Shown: positions 47,404 through 57,373, counted from the stretch's first letter. The stretch: DNA of 64,000 bases from an uncultured Verrucomicrobiota bacterium (GCA_902569115.1 CACFTI010000001.1:90211-154210), one strand, 5' to 3'. Program-made: numbers and translations. Notes: generated from the sequence alone by a model not told the origin.

Positions 47404-48465
47404 ATGAATGATAAGGACCATCTTTCTTCCTCTATCCCAAACCTCAAGCTAGGACACGATATTCCAGAAGAAGAACTTTCTTGCTGTATTAGGGAAATAA
47501 CTCAGGAAGCAGTATCATTTCAGAAAAAGAAAGATTTTCTAAAAGCACTTGCCCAAAAAGGAGAAAACTACGAGGAATTCTCCGTTTTCATAAGGGAATT
47601 TAGAAAAATGTCAATTGACCCGGAGTTGCAAGAGTTTGCTCCAAATGCGATTGATCTTTGCGGGACTGGAGGTGACAAAGCTCATAGTTTTAACATTTCA
47701 ACTTTTGTTTCCTTCATCGTCGCGAGTGCGGGAGTTCCTGTTATCAAGCATGGAAATCGCTCTATATCTTCAAAGTGTGGTAGTGCTGACTTAATTGAAG
47801 CGATTGGAATTCCCCTAAATCCACCCGTGGAGATGATTCGTGAATGCATGAAGTCCTTAAACTACACTTTTCTCTTTGCTCCGCATTTCCATCCGGCATT
47901 CAAGCATATTGCCCCTGTAAGAAAAGCATTGGCTGAAGAAGGAATTATTACGATTTTCAACTTACTTGGCCCGACCATTAATCCAGCAAAGCCTGCTTAT
48001 CAACTTCTCGGAGTATTTGATCCCAATTATTTGGCAAAAATAGGAAAAGCGCTAACCTCAAACAATGTAAAAGCAGGCTTGGTGGTACACGGAAAGGTTA
48101 ACGACTCTAATATCGGAGGTGTCGATGAATTGACCGCATGTGGAGAAAATCAGGTTTTTGGTATTGGAGAACTTGCCATGAAACAAATCGAAAGATGGCA
48201 GCCAGAGAGATGGCAAGTAAAGAATGGTGATTTCTCTGACCTAGGCGGAGGCGATCTTGCAGAGAACCTTCAGATTATGAGAAGCCTACTCAAAGGAAAT
48301 GCTCCAGATTCCCTCCGAAATACTGTCTTAGTCAACGCCTCAACCGCCTTATGGATCCAAGGTAAATGTGCGTCCCTAGAAGAAGGCATTGAACTAGCCG
48401 ACTCACTTCTAATCAATGGAAATGTTGAGCAGTGGCTAGAGAAAGTCAGCGATTTTTTTAAGTGA
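47404..48465 (+). CDS. trpD: Anthranilate phosphoribosyltransferase
   Basis: A 353-residue enzyme that joins anthranilate to PRPP, the second step of tryptophan synthesis. The PRPP loop is DLCGTGGDKAHSFNISTFVS, followed by GVPVIKHGNRSISSKCGSAD and the acidic metal-site strand VDELTACGENQVFG. The N-terminal helical domain is longer than usual by roughly ten residues. No other trp gene is present; the next gene, glmM, overlaps by four bases (GTGA), an unusual pairing of tryptophan and cell-wall precursor genes. Confidence 0.96.
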   Translation: MNDKDHLSSSIPNLKLGHDIPEEELSCCIREITQEAVSFQKKKDFLKALAQKGENYEEFSVFIREFRKMSIDPELQEFAPNAIDLCGTGGDKAHSFNISTFVSFIVASAGVPVIKHGNRSISSKCGSADLIEAIGIPLNPPVEMIRECMKSLNYTFLFAPHFHPAFKHIAPVRKALAEEGIITIFNLLGPTINPAKPAYQLLGVFDPNYLAKIGKALTSNNVKAGLVVHGKVNDSNIGGVDELTACGENQVFGIGELAMKQIERWQPERWQVKNGDFSDLGGGDLAENLQIMRSLLKGNAPDSLRNTVLVNASTALWIQGKCASLEEGIELADSLLINGNVEQWLEKVSDFFK

Positions 48466-49805
48466 AGACCAAACCCTTGAAATACTTTGGCACAGACGGC
48501 ATTCGCGGAGAATATGGGGGCGAGATTATCAACGAACAATTTGCATTCTCTCTTGGGTTTGCCTATGCCCGATTTCTTGAAGAAAAAAACTGCGATAAAT
48601 CAAAACCTATCTTTCTCGCCAAAGACACCCGGCCTTCAGGAAAAAAACTATTGGCAAGTTGCCTCCGTGGATTACATCAAAAAAACTTTAAAGCACTGAA
48701 TTTAGGAGTCTTGTCTACCCCTGCCCTCGCCTTCTCAATCATCAACCAGCATGCATTGGGGGGCATTATGGTTACCGCATCCCATAATCCTCATACAGAT
48801 AACGGGCTTAAGATTATTTCGAATGAAGGAGGCAAACTCTCAGTTGATGAAGAAATCAGCATTGAGAGTTTTATTTCGGAATGTGATGATGTTCCAAAAG
48901 ATTTTGCCGAACCTAAAATTCACAAGGATTCTTACATAGATAATTATATCCAAAATCTAAAAAAATGGTTTAAACCCAATTTTCTAGCTGGTCAGAAAAT
49001 CGTCATTGACTTGGCTAATGGTGCAACCACTGAAATTTCTCCCTTGGCACTAAAGACTTTTGGGTCTGAAGTAATCTGCATAAACGGAGGCGATGGACTG
49101 ATTAATGATCAGGCAGGCTCGGAGTTTACGGATGGCTTGTCTCAACGAGTCGTTCAAGAAAATGCAGATCTTGGACTCGCTCATGACGGAGATGGAGACC
49201 GGATCGTTTTCGTAGATAAAAAAGGCATAAAAATTGATGGCGATCAGATTTTGGGAATTCTCGCCATTCATGCAAAAGGAAACAACTCACTTCAAGGAAA
49301 TGGATTTGTTGCCACAATTCATAGTAACTCAGGATTGGTGCACTCACTAGCCGAGAACTTAATTCAGCTCAATAGATCTGATGTTGGCGATCGCAATGTC
49401 TTTGCACTCATGCAGGAAAAAAATTTTAACTGGGGTGGTGAATCTTCAGGTCATATTATCTATTCTAATTATTTGAACACCGGAGACGGGCTTTTTTCTG
49501 CTCTGTCCATTTTAGAATGTGTTGTAAATACGAGGCGTGAAATTTCCTCTTTAGCCAAACAAATCAAGCTTTGGCCATCTAAAGCAACTGCACTAAATGT
49601 TAATAGAAAAAATCCAATTTCATCCTTTAAAGATCTTCAATGTTATTTGAAAGAAAAACGATCATCTCACAAAGAAAGCTTTAGGACTCTCATAAGGTAC
49701 TCAGGAACTGAACCTAAAATCAGAATTTTAGTAGAGGCACAGGAAGAAGAATTAATGAATGAAGTTTTTAACAAAGTTAATGAGCTCATCAAAAAACATG
49801 TTTAA
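48462..49805 (+). CDS. glmM: Phosphoglucosamine mutase
   Basis: A 447-residue alpha-phosphohexomutase that makes glucosamine-1-phosphate for peptidoglycan and LPS. The phosphoserine loop is GIMVTASHNPHTDNGLK with Ser107, the metal loop is LAHDGDGDRIVFVD, the sugar loop is WGGESSGHII and the phosphate loop is RYSGTEPKIRI. It begins FGTDGIRGEYGG, typical for GlmM. The start is GTG overlapping the trpD stop, so translation is probably coupled. Confidence 0.96.
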   Translation: MKTKPLKYFGTDGIRGEYGGEIINEQFAFSLGFAYARFLEEKNCDKSKPIFLAKDTRPSGKKLLASCLRGLHQKNFKALNLGVLSTPALAFSIINQHALGGIMVTASHNPHTDNGLKIISNEGGKLSVDEEISIESFISECDDVPKDFAEPKIHKDSYIDNYIQNLKKWFKPNFLAGQKIVIDLANGATTEISPLALKTFGSEVICINGGDGLINDQAGSEFTDGLSQRVVQENADLGLAHDGDGDRIVFVDKKGIKIDGDQILGILAIHAKGNNSLQGNGFVATIHSNSGLVHSLAENLIQLNRSDVGDRNVFALMQEKNFNWGGESSGHIIYSNYLNTGDGLFSALSILECVVNTRREISSLAKQIKLWPSKATALNVNRKNPISSFKDLQCYLKEKRSSHKESFRTLIRYSGTEPKIRILVEAQEEELMNEVFNKVNELIKKHV

Positions 49806-49852
49806 TTTTTGTTCGCTTTTATTGCTTTTGGCCTTAATCAAATATTTTCCCC

Positions 49853-51256
49853 ATGATAGAAGAAATTCCTATTTCCGCATTAGATCCCAGACAAGTTAAA
49901 CAACTCGAAGGGGCAGACAAAGTCTTAAATTCGAATCCTAACTATGCCAAAGAAATTTACTCAGCAGTAGTAAAACTTTCGCCAGGTTGCCTCGATGTAA
50001 GGCGAAAACTAAGAGCACTCCAATTTCGATTAAATCCTAATTCTAGTAAAGGATTATCCGGAATTTTCGGTAAGGTTACAGCTGCGCCATTTATGTTTCG
50101 CGGGAAAGGAGATAAAGACCCCGCACAAACTATCAATAAAGCCGAGGATCTAATTGATAAATCGGTGGCCAATGTCATTGCTCACCAAATGCTCGTTGAT
50201 GCAGCTAAAAATCTCGAAATGAAAGGAACCATCGTTTTCGGTCTTGAGACAATAAGGCAAATTAATCCAAAAGACCTAAATAACCTAAAAGAATTAGGGG
50301 ATGCATATTTGGAAATTGGTGACACCGAAAAAACTATCGCAATAGGCAACGAAATCCAAAAAATTAATCCGAGCGATGGTGATGCTGAAGATCTAATGAA
50401 AAGAGCTTCTGTTGCTGTTGCCATGAACAAAGGGAAGTGGGAAGAGTCAGAAGATTTCCGCACACAACTTAAAGACGAGGCAGAAGCTCAGTCTCTTGAA
50501 CAGGCATCCAAAGCGGTTAATGACTCGAAAGGGTTGGAAGACTTGATTCGGCAGGCTTATGCAAAATGGGAAGAAGAGCCTGAAAACCTGAACCATTACC
50601 GACAGTTAAGTGAGTATTATCACCGTTATGGGGATCTCGAAAACGCAATCGCTTGGATCCAGCAAGCAAGGAAACAGGAAGCAGGGAAAGCAGATATTTC
50701 GCTTGAGGAAAAAGAGCGGAATTTGACCCTTGAGTATTACGACGATGTGATTGATCAATGGGAGAAGCAATACCATCAAAACCCAAATGACTTCGAAACA
50801 AAATCTTCATGGGAGGACGCAATCAATAACCGTAAAACTTACCAGAAAAGTCAGCTTGAATCGCTTGTACAGAGGTACCCCAACGATTTTGGCTACCGTT
50901 TTGAACTCGGTGTACTTTTATACGAAGAAGAAGATTACGAAAATTGCCTAGCTCATTTTCAATTAGCCCAGAAAAATGCCAAGGTGCGCTTAGATGCTAT
51001 ACTCTATTTAGGACGCGCATACAGTCGTAAGAATTTTCATGACCTAGCAATTGAACAGTTCAATGTTTTAAAATCTGAAATTCAAATCATGGATGATCGA
51101 AAAAAAGAAGCTATTTACGAGCTTGGTTGTTGCTTTGAATCAATGGATAAAGGGGCTGAAGCAATGGAAGAGTTTAAACTGGTTTACTCAGCCGATATTT
51201 CATTTCGAGATGTGGCTGATAAAATAAACGCTTTTTACAATCAGACCAAAGGTTAA
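49853..51256 (+). CDS. Cytoplasmic TPR protein of unknown function
   Basis: A 467-residue protein without signal peptide or membrane helix. TPR-like units are visible at about 140-175 (LNNLKELGDAYLEIGDTEKT), 245-280 (NHYRQLSEYYHRYGDLENAI), 345-380 (FGYRFELGVLLYEEEDYENC) and 385-460 (LDAILYLGRAYSRKNFHDLA, AIYELGCCFESMDKGAEAME). The family is seen in Verrucomicrobiota genomes but no function is known. It follows glmM by 47 bases and could be co-transcribed. Its stop is one base from the 3' end of the convergent tRNA-Ser gene. Confidence 0.75.
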   Translation: MIEEIPISALDPRQVKQLEGADKVLNSNPNYAKEIYSAVVKLSPGCLDVRRKLRALQFRLNPNSSKGLSGIFGKVTAAPFMFRGKGDKDPAQTINKAEDLIDKSVANVIAHQMLVDAAKNLEMKGTIVFGLETIRQINPKDLNNLKELGDAYLEIGDTEKTIAIGNEIQKINPSDGDAEDLMKRASVAVAMNKGKWEESEDFRTQLKDEAEAQSLEQASKAVNDSKGLEDLIRQAYAKWEEEPENLNHYRQLSEYYHRYGDLENAIAWIQQARKQEAGKADISLEEKERNLTLEYYDDVIDQWEKQYHQNPNDFETKSSWEDAINNRKTYQKSQLESLVQRYPNDFGYRFELGVLLYEEEDYENCLAHFQLAQKNAKVRLDAILYLGRAYSRKNFHDLAIEQFNVLKSEIQIMDDRKKEAIYELGCCFESMDKGAEAMEEFKLVYSADISFRDVADKINAFYNQTKG

Positions 51257-51257
51257 A

Positions 51258-51345
<88 letters not shown>

Positions 51346-51353
51346 AGTACCTT

Positions 51354-51382
51354 CAAATAGAGTCCTGTTAACGGTGTGGCAA
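51354..51382 (-). promoter_or_regulatory. Probable promoter of tRNA-Ser
   Basis: TTGCCA (51377-51382) and TATTTG (51354-51359) with a 17-base spacer on the - strand. The -10 ends 8 bases before the mature tRNA 5' end, so the primary transcript would have a very short leader. Confidence 0.5.
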
Positions 51383-51473
51383 AGCTATTTCTTATTTATA
51401 TATTAGCCGTGCAAGTATAATAATCTTTATTTACGCACTTGCCCGTAGTCAAAATCTCATTTTCAATGTAAGC

Positions 51474-52598
51474 ATGGTTCCAATTTTGCGAAATCTAATC
51501 TTAGTCTTTTGTACACTTTTATTTTTATCCTGTAATTCATCGAAAAAACTTACCTCGATTGATTTCAGCGACGGTTCTTATGCGGGAGAGGTTGACAGCA
51601 AAGGCCGAAAACATGGCAAAGGAACCTACAAATGGTTGGATGGCTCTTACTACGAAGGAGATTTTGATAAAGATCTCAGGCAAGGGGTCGGACTGTTTAA
51701 ATGGTCAAATGGTGAATCTTACAAGGGAGACTACCTTGCAGACCAAAGAACTGGAGAGGGATTGTACAATTGGCAGGATGGCTCCGTTTACCAAGGTTCT
51801 TTCTTGAATGGCAAAAGACACGGTTACGGAACTTTCACGGCCAAAGATGGAACCATCTATCGGGGCGAATGGTTTGACGACCTGATGCATGGCAAAGGAG
51901 AACTTGTCCGCTCAGATGGCTCTTTAGTTACTGGATTGTGGCAAGCGGGAAAACTCTTGGATCGCACTTTGCCATTGCCAGCGACATCTACAAAGCCTGA
52001 TCTAAATTCATCTTCAATTCAAGACTTTGACAAACAACCTGAAGCAACAATTGTCGAAAAAGTTTCGAACTCTCGGGAAAATGAGCAACCACAGAGTGAT
52101 GCTAAAGAAATTGGTAAATTTGCAGAAAGTTTAGAATTAAAAGAAGGTAATGTAAGCAGCATTGGAGATAACGGTGCTTTAGATTCTGCTAAATATTCTA
52201 CGATTCAACCGCAAAAGGAATTTGAAAGTAAACAAGCAAATCTTTCTCAACCTGAACCTATTGAGGTGCCGAACGCGGAAATAACAAAAGAAACGCAAAA
52301 TTCATCAACTACAAGGAAACCCGAAAGCAAAGAGTTTTGGACAGGGACTGCGCAAGAAGTTGAAGGTGCGTTTCAAACAAAACTCATTAACGGAATAGAC
52401 ACTGTTTTTGATCGTTCAACCAATCAAAGATTTACTGGGAAAATGAGAATTCTTGATTCTGCGGGCGACAAAAAAGGTGAATTGGAATTAGTTAATGGTC
52501 AAATGCATGGAGAAGAACTGTTTTTTGAGGAAGGTAAATTAGTTGAGAAATCTCTGTGGCAACAAGGTAAATTCGTAAAGAGTTTACCTGTAGATTGA
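51474..52598 (+). CDS. MORN-repeat lipoprotein
   Basis: A 374-residue protein with a lipoprotein signal (LLFLSC, acylated Cys20). Residues about 35-160 hold five to six MORN repeats, for example GKGTYKWLDGSYYEGDFD, GVGLFKWSNGESYKGDY, GEGLYNWQDGSVYQGSF and GYGTFTAKDGTIYRGEW. A Ser/Glu/Gln-rich linker (about 165-285) follows, then a YwqK-like end (FTGKMRILDSAGDKKGELEL). MORN repeats bind membranes or proteins in eukaryotes; in bacteria the role is mostly unknown. It is probably located at the inner face of the outer membrane. The layout (lipoprotein signal, repeats, acidic linker) resembles the gene at 62787. Confidence 0.78.
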   Translation: MVPILRNLILVFCTLLFLSCNSSKKLTSIDFSDGSYAGEVDSKGRKHGKGTYKWLDGSYYEGDFDKDLRQGVGLFKWSNGESYKGDYLADQRTGEGLYNWQDGSVYQGSFLNGKRHGYGTFTAKDGTIYRGEWFDDLMHGKGELVRSDGSLVTGLWQAGKLLDRTLPLPATSTKPDLNSSSIQDFDKQPEATIVEKVSNSRENEQPQSDAKEIGKFAESLELKEGNVSSIGDNGALDSAKYSTIQPQKEFESKQANLSQPEPIEVPNAEITKETQNSSTTRKPESKEFWTGTAQEVEGAFQTKLINGIDTVFDRSTNQRFTGKMRILDSAGDKKGELELVNGQMHGEELFFEEGKLVEKSLWQQGKFVKSLPVD

Positions 52599-52688
52599 TT
52601 TTATCTCCCATAATTGAAAGCAATACCATTCACCTTATGTGAATAATACTTAATTTCTTTTTTTCCACTTTAGGAATAGAATAAAACA

Positions 52689-55600
52689 ATGGGCAATGGG
52701 AAATCAATCACAGGAACAGAATTAAAAGAAAACTCAAGCATCGCTAATTTACCTTACGATCCTTCAGAATTTCCTAGGGAAACATCGAGGCACTACATAA
52801 GTGCATCTAGTGAGGATATAAAGAGTATGCTGTCTACAATTGGATTGGGCGACATGTCTCAATTATTTTCTCATATTCAGCCAAACTTGCTCTTTCCACA
52901 ACCACTTGAATTACCAAACGAGTTATCCTATTTTGAAGTTGCAGACGAAATTGCACAGATCTCTAATCTTTCTAATCTTAGGCTTTCTTTTATAGGTGAT
53001 CAACTTCCCCAATGGAATACCCCGAAAATCATCGAATTTGTATCAAACCTTAGAAATCTATCCACCTCCTACACCCCTTACCAACCAGAAAGAAGTCAAG
53101 GAACTCTCATCTCTCATTGGATCTATCAATGTGCCATGTCAGCCCTTACTGGATTTGAGGCTATCAACACTTCTTTGTATGACCGGTCTTTTGCCATCTT
53201 TGAAGCAATAACCTGCTCAATTCGCACAAGTCGCAGACCTTCCAGGATACTTTTGGCATCAACATTATTTCCTAAAGAGATCGAAGTTTTGAAAACTCTT
53301 TCAAAAGAAACAGGAATAAAATTTGATTTTTTGGCTCTGGACTCGACCCGTGGTCATTGTGATTATTCTGTATTATCTACCATTGGAATAGATACACTTA
53401 GCAAATATTCTGCCTTTGTTTTTCCTCAAGTTAATTCACTTGGAGTCCTCGAGGATGTTGATTTGTTAACGAATTTTTGTGAAGAAAATAAAATTCGATC
53501 TGTCGCTTGTATCGATCCATTCTTACTAGGGGAAGGCGGGTTAAAACCACCTGTTGAATTTGGCAAATCAGGGGCTGATTTTATTGCGGGTGATGCACAA
53601 CATCTAGCCATTCCTCCAAACTTTGGGGGACCAGGCTTGGGAATTTTCGGATGTCGTCACAACAAGGAAAAAAAGTCTGACTTAAGAAATACGCCTGGGA
53701 GATACATCGGAAAAGCCAATGATTTAAAAGGTCGAGATTGCCATGTAATGGTCTTATCAACCCGCGAGCAGCACATTCGCAAAGAGAAAGCCACATCTAA
53801 TGTATGCTCTAATCAAGCATTCTTAGCTACACTAGCAGGAGCAAGCTTACTTTCACAAGGAACGAAAGGTCTAGGTCTTGCCGTTGAAATTGCCAACCGT
53901 CATCAACAAAAGTTCATCGATGCAATTCAAATGCTTAATGGAATTGAACCCGCTTTCCATAAAAATAACGCTCCTACTGAACTTACAATCCGCGTAAACA
54001 AATCAGCATCCACCCTCATTTACAACGCAAGATCCCACGACATAAACCTTGGCATTGAAGTTACTGACCGCTGTAACCTCATGGAATCAAGAGGAGAATT
54101 AATAAAATTGTCTTTTTCTAATCTACACACTGCTGAATGTGTTGATCGATTGATTGCGTTTGTGCAAACAGAGTTCCACAAAAAATCTACAGAGCTCAAA
54201 GATTTCAATTCACAGATTGACAATAAATATCTACGGCAAAAAACCGTCCGCATTCCATCCTACTCGGACGAAGAACTTTTCGAATATTACAACAAACTAG
54301 CAGAACTCAATGTATCTCCAGACGACGGGTGCTATCCTTTGGGATCTTGTACGATGAAGTATAACCCATTACTCAATGATTGGGCCGCTGGTTTGGAAGG
54401 TTTTGCTAAAGTTCATCCTCAATGTCCCAAAGAAGATGCTCAAGGGCCACTAAAGGTTCTTCATGAGATTCAAGAATGGTTCAAGGGAATCACCGGTCTT
54501 GCCGGAGTGACCACACAGCCAGTTGCAGGTGCACAAGGTGAACTTGTGGGTATTAAGCTTTTCCAGGCATATCATCGCCATAATGGAGAAAATGACCGTA
54601 AATACATATTAATACCTCGTTCTGCACACGGAACAAATTTTGCAACTGCAGCGATGGCTGGCTATCCGGACGGAATCATTTACTTGGAGGCCGACGCTGC
54701 AGGCAAAATTGATATTTCTGATTTTGATTCCAAATTAGAAAAGTACGGGAATCAACTCTGCGGAGTTATGATTACAAATCCTAACACTTCAGGCATCTTT
54801 GAAACAGATTTTAAAAAAATAGCTGATAGTGTACACGATGCTGGTGGCTTAGTTTATATGGATGGGGCCAATATGAATGCCATTGCAGGGCTGGTAAATT
54901 TAGGCGAACTGGGAGTTGATGCCGTACATAACAACTTACATAAAACTTGGACCATTCCGCATGGTGGCGGAGGACCTGGAGACGCAATTGTAGCAGTTTC
55001 TGATAAACTTGTCGATTTTCTGCCCGGTAAGCAAATTTTCAAATTGAAGGATGGAACTTATGATTACGAATCACCTCGATATTCTATAGGTTCATTTCAT
55101 CGAAATTGGGGAAATTTTGGCCATAAAGTTCGAGCGTACTCCTATCTTTTACGATTGGGTCGTGAAGGCATTCCGAATATGTCATCTGTTGCGGTTCTTT
55201 CTGCCAGATATCTCTTTGAAAAACTTAATGGGCGTTATAAAACTTTACCCGAAAATGCTCTTGATTCTCCAAGGATGCACGAATTCATTTTGACCCTAAG
55301 TGAAGAAGACTTTGCGAATTTAGAAAACCAAGGTATTCCCAAAAACCAGGCAATTCCTCAAATTGGTAAGTTATTTCTGGATTTTGGTTTTCATGCTCCA
55401 ACAGTAGCATTTCCAGAGATTTTTGGGTTAATGATTGAGCCAACCGAAAGCTACACTAAAGAAGAATTAGATCGGTTTGTTGAAGCAGTTTTAGCTATAA
55501 AAGACCTGATAGAGCTTGCTCCATTTGTATTAAAAAGTGCTCCTCATTTTACACCTATCGACCGGGTTGATGAAGTTGGGGCTAACCGAAATCTCTGTTT

Positions 55601-55733
55601 ACATGAACCTCTTGACCGATTGCCTCCACTTCCTCATAACAGGATTAGTCCTGCAGAGTTAATGCGACTGGAAATCGATGAAATTAAACAAAGAGTCATC
55701 AAGCTTGCTAAAGACTCACAAGGATTGATTTGA
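52689..55733 (+). CDS. gcvP: Glycine dehydrogenase (aminomethyl-transferring), P-protein
   Basis: A 1014-residue PLP enzyme of the glycine cleavage system that decarboxylates glycine and passes the aminomethyl group to GcvH. The N-terminal half (to about 515) resembles the GcvPA chain and includes NFGGPGLGIFGC. The C-terminal half resembles GcvPB, with YPLGSCTMKYNPLLNDWAAG and the PLP Lys752 in NLHKTWTIPHGGGGPG. In many bacteria the two halves are separate subunits; here they are one chain, but with a PB-like second half. No gcvT or gcvH is in the window. ATG 52689 begins a clear N-terminus. No glycine riboswitch was found upstream. Confidence 0.95.
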   Translation: MGNGKSITGTELKENSSIANLPYDPSEFPRETSRHYISASSEDIKSMLSTIGLGDMSQLFSHIQPNLLFPQPLELPNELSYFEVADEIAQISNLSNLRLSFIGDQLPQWNTPKIIEFVSNLRNLSTSYTPYQPERSQGTLISHWIYQCAMSALTGFEAINTSLYDRSFAIFEAITCSIRTSRRPSRILLASTLFPKEIEVLKTLSKETGIKFDFLALDSTRGHCDYSVLSTIGIDTLSKYSAFVFPQVNSLGVLEDVDLLTNFCEENKIRSVACIDPFLLGEGGLKPPVEFGKSGADFIAGDAQHLAIPPNFGGPGLGIFGCRHNKEKKSDLRNTPGRYIGKANDLKGRDCHVMVLSTREQHIRKEKATSNVCSNQAFLATLAGASLLSQGTKGLGLAVEIANRHQQKFIDAIQMLNGIEPAFHKNNAPTELTIRVNKSASTLIYNARSHDINLGIEVTDRCNLMESRGELIKLSFSNLHTAECVDRLIAFVQTEFHKKSTELKDFNSQIDNKYLRQKTVRIPSYSDEELFEYYNKLAELNVSPDDGCYPLGSCTMKYNPLLNDWAAGLEGFAKVHPQCPKEDAQGPLKVLHEIQEWFKGITGLAGVTTQPVAGAQGELVGIKLFQAYHRHNGENDRKYILIPRSAHGTNFATAAMAGYPDGIIYLEADAAGKIDISDFDSKLEKYGNQLCGVMITNPNTSGIFETDFKKIADSVHDAGGLVYMDGANMNAIAGLVNLGELGVDAVHNNLHKTWTIPHGGGGPGDAIVAVSDKLVDFLPGKQIFKLKDGTYDYESPRYSIGSFHRNWGNFGHKVRAYSYLLRLGREGIPNMSSVAVLSARYLFEKLNGRYKTLPENALDSPRMHEFILTLSEEDFANLENQGIPKNQAIPQIGKLFLDFGFHAPTVAFPEIFGLMIEPTESYTKEELDRFVEAVLAIKDLIELAPFVLKSAPHFTPIDRVDEVGANRNLCLHEPLDRLPPLPHNRISPAELMRLEIDEIKQRVIKLAKDSQGLI

Positions 55734-55765
55734 CCAACTTTTATTTTCCGTCATATTGGAAGACT

Positions 55766-56014
55766 ATGAGTAAAGATGATGAACAGCCCCTCGTTTCAAT
55801 GTTCGGCATAATCACTGATTTGTTTCTTACTGTAGTTTTCTTTTTATTTATGACATATGTGCTTGGTCCTCATGTACCATCTCAAGATCCTACCACCATT
55901 AAGGTGGTGTCTGGCATGACTGCACTTTGTATGTCTGGAGTATTTTGGATTGCTGCCAATATGTTTCGTGTTACCCGGGTTGATTACCAACGAAGAAAAA
56001 AAACTAATAACTAA
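55766..56014 (+). CDS. Small two-helix membrane protein
   Basis: An 82-residue protein from ATG 55766, which has GGAAG about six bases upstream. A TTG at 55730 overlapping the gcvP stop would add 12 residues. Two hydrophobic helices are at about 11-33 (MFGIITDLFLTVVFFLFMTY region) and 48-68, with a positively charged C-terminus (RVDYQRRKKTNN) expected inside. No family was recognised. It follows gcvP closely and its 3' end overlaps the convergent hflX end by 11 bases. Confidence 0.65.
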   Translation: MSKDDEQPLVSMFGIITDLFLTVVFFLFMTYVLGPHVPSQDPTTIKVVSGMTALCMSGVFWIAANMFRVTRVDYQRRKKTNN

Positions 56015-57293
56015 TCTCAAATCCCTTTAGTTCTTTCTTTAATCGACTGCCTGGGTAAGCAGTGATCAGCATACCGTTTTCTGCGGCACTCTCTGTTGCC
56101 AGACATCCTTCTTTTCTAATTTTCACCACAAGACTGTATTTGTCATGCGGAATAAGGTATGTAATAGGTTCCTTCGTCAAACCTAATTTACCTTCAATTA
56201 GTTCCAATAAGTCAGAAATACCTTCTCCAGATTTACAACTGAGGTATACCATATCGCCATCCTTATAGTTTTGACTAATTCTCAGGTTTACTAAGTCATT
56301 CTCTTTCAAGAGATCAACCTTGTTAAAGACCGTTAAGATTTCTTTTTCTTTAGCACCCAATTCACCCAAAACTTTAAGTGTGGTTTCCATATGTTCCTCA
56401 AATTGAGGATTCGACAAATCAACAACATGTAAAAGTAAATTCGCAACAAGGGTCTCTTCCAAGGTTGCACGGAATGCATCCACCAACCTATGCGGGAGTT
56501 TACGAATAAAACCTACTGTATCGGTAAGAATTATTTTCTCTCCATTCGGTAATAAGGATTGCCTACTCGTTGGATCAAGCGTGGCAAACAGTTTATCTGC
56601 AGATAAGACATCAGAATTACATACTTGGTTAAGAAGAGTTGATTTTCCCGCATTAGTATAACCAACAAGAGCGACGGTTGGTAAAGGAATTCTCAATCTT
56701 TTTTTTCGGCTTGTTTTCCGGGTTTTCGCCACCTGTTTAATTTCTTTTTTGGTCGCACTGATTTGGTCGCGAACAAGCCTTTGATCTAGTTCTATCTGAG
56801 CTTCTCCCTCGCCACGTTGAGTCACCCCGCCTCCTCGCTGACGTCCGAGGTGCGTCCATGCCCTCCTTAGCCGAGGTAAGGAATATTCCAAACGGGCTAA
56901 TTTAACCTGCAAGACTGCTTCTTTAGTTTGAGCCCTTGCGGCAAAAACATCTAAAATGATTTCCTGTCGATCAATCACTAAGACCTTAGATTCAGCCTCC
57001 CAGTTTCTTTGCTGGCTTGGAGACAATTCGTTATCGAAAATAATCACATCACAACCCAGTTCCCCAACATCCTCAATCACTTCATTAAATTTCCCTTTTC
57101 CCAGCAAATACCCGGGAAAGGTTTTTCGAACGCGGACTACTTTCTTACAAAATATTCTGATTCCTAGATTGAATACCAGTTCCTCAAGTTCATCTAGTAA
57201 ACTTTCAGCATTAGCTCGCTCCTCTTCTCTCAAGATAACAGCGACGAGATAAGCTTTTTCGACTAATCGCGGTTTTTCCTTTACCTCAAACAT
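56004..57293 (-). CDS. hflX: GTPase HflX
   Basis: A 429-residue GTPase that associates with the 50S subunit and helps split stalled ribosomes. The N-terminal HflX domain includes FPGYLLGKGKFNEVIEDVGE and DNELSPSQQRNWEA; the glycine-rich linker is GRQRGGGVTQRGEGEAQIEL. The G domain has G1 ALVGYTNAGKSTLLN, G3 LTDTVGFIRKLPHRL and G4 FNKVDLL. The start ATG directly follows the T-run of the ppdK terminator, and no Shine-Dalgarno sequence is visible, which suggests either a leaderless start or dependence on read-through; see findings. Confidence 0.95.
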   Translation of the reverse strand: MFEVKEKPRLVEKAYLVAVILREEERANAESLLDELEELVFNLGIRIFCKKVVRVRKTFPGYLLGKGKFNEVIEDVGELGCDVIIFDNELSPSQQRNWEAESKVLVIDRQEIILDVFAARAQTKEAVLQVKLARLEYSLPRLRRAWTHLGRQRGGGVTQRGEGEAQIELDQRLVRDQISATKKEIKQVAKTRKTSRKKRLRIPLPTVALVGYTNAGKSTLLNQVCNSDVLSADKLFATLDPTSRQSLLPNGEKIILTDTVGFIRKLPHRLVDAFRATLEETLVANLLLHVVDLSNPQFEEHMETTLKVLGELGAKEKEILTVFNKVDLLKENDLVNLRISQNYKDGDMVYLSCKSGEGISDLLELIEGKLGLTKEPITYLIPHDKYSLVVKIRKEGCLATESAAENGMLITAYPGSRLKKELKGFEISY

Positions 57294-57295
57294 TT

Positions 57296-57337
57296 AAAAA
57301 TAAAAAGGGGTTCGAGCATAATAATTGCCCGAACCCC
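57296..57337 (-). terminator. Intrinsic terminator of ppdK
   Basis: On the - strand a stem of GGGGTTCG/CGAACCCC plus an inner GC pair (57307-57337, 9-base loop, one mismatch) is followed by TTTTTATTTTT at 57296-57306. It lies 36 bases after the ppdK stop and only two bases before the hflX start codon. Confidence 0.85.
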
Positions 57338-57373
57338 CTTTGAGAAATAAGATTATGTTAAATTTTGAATAGC

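Noticed and set aside
52628..52660. Hairpin ATTCAC/GTGAAT followed by a T-rich stretch after the MORN lipoprotein gene
   Set aside because: The stem is only six mostly A-T pairs and the T-run is not directly adjacent, so it is too weak to call a terminator.
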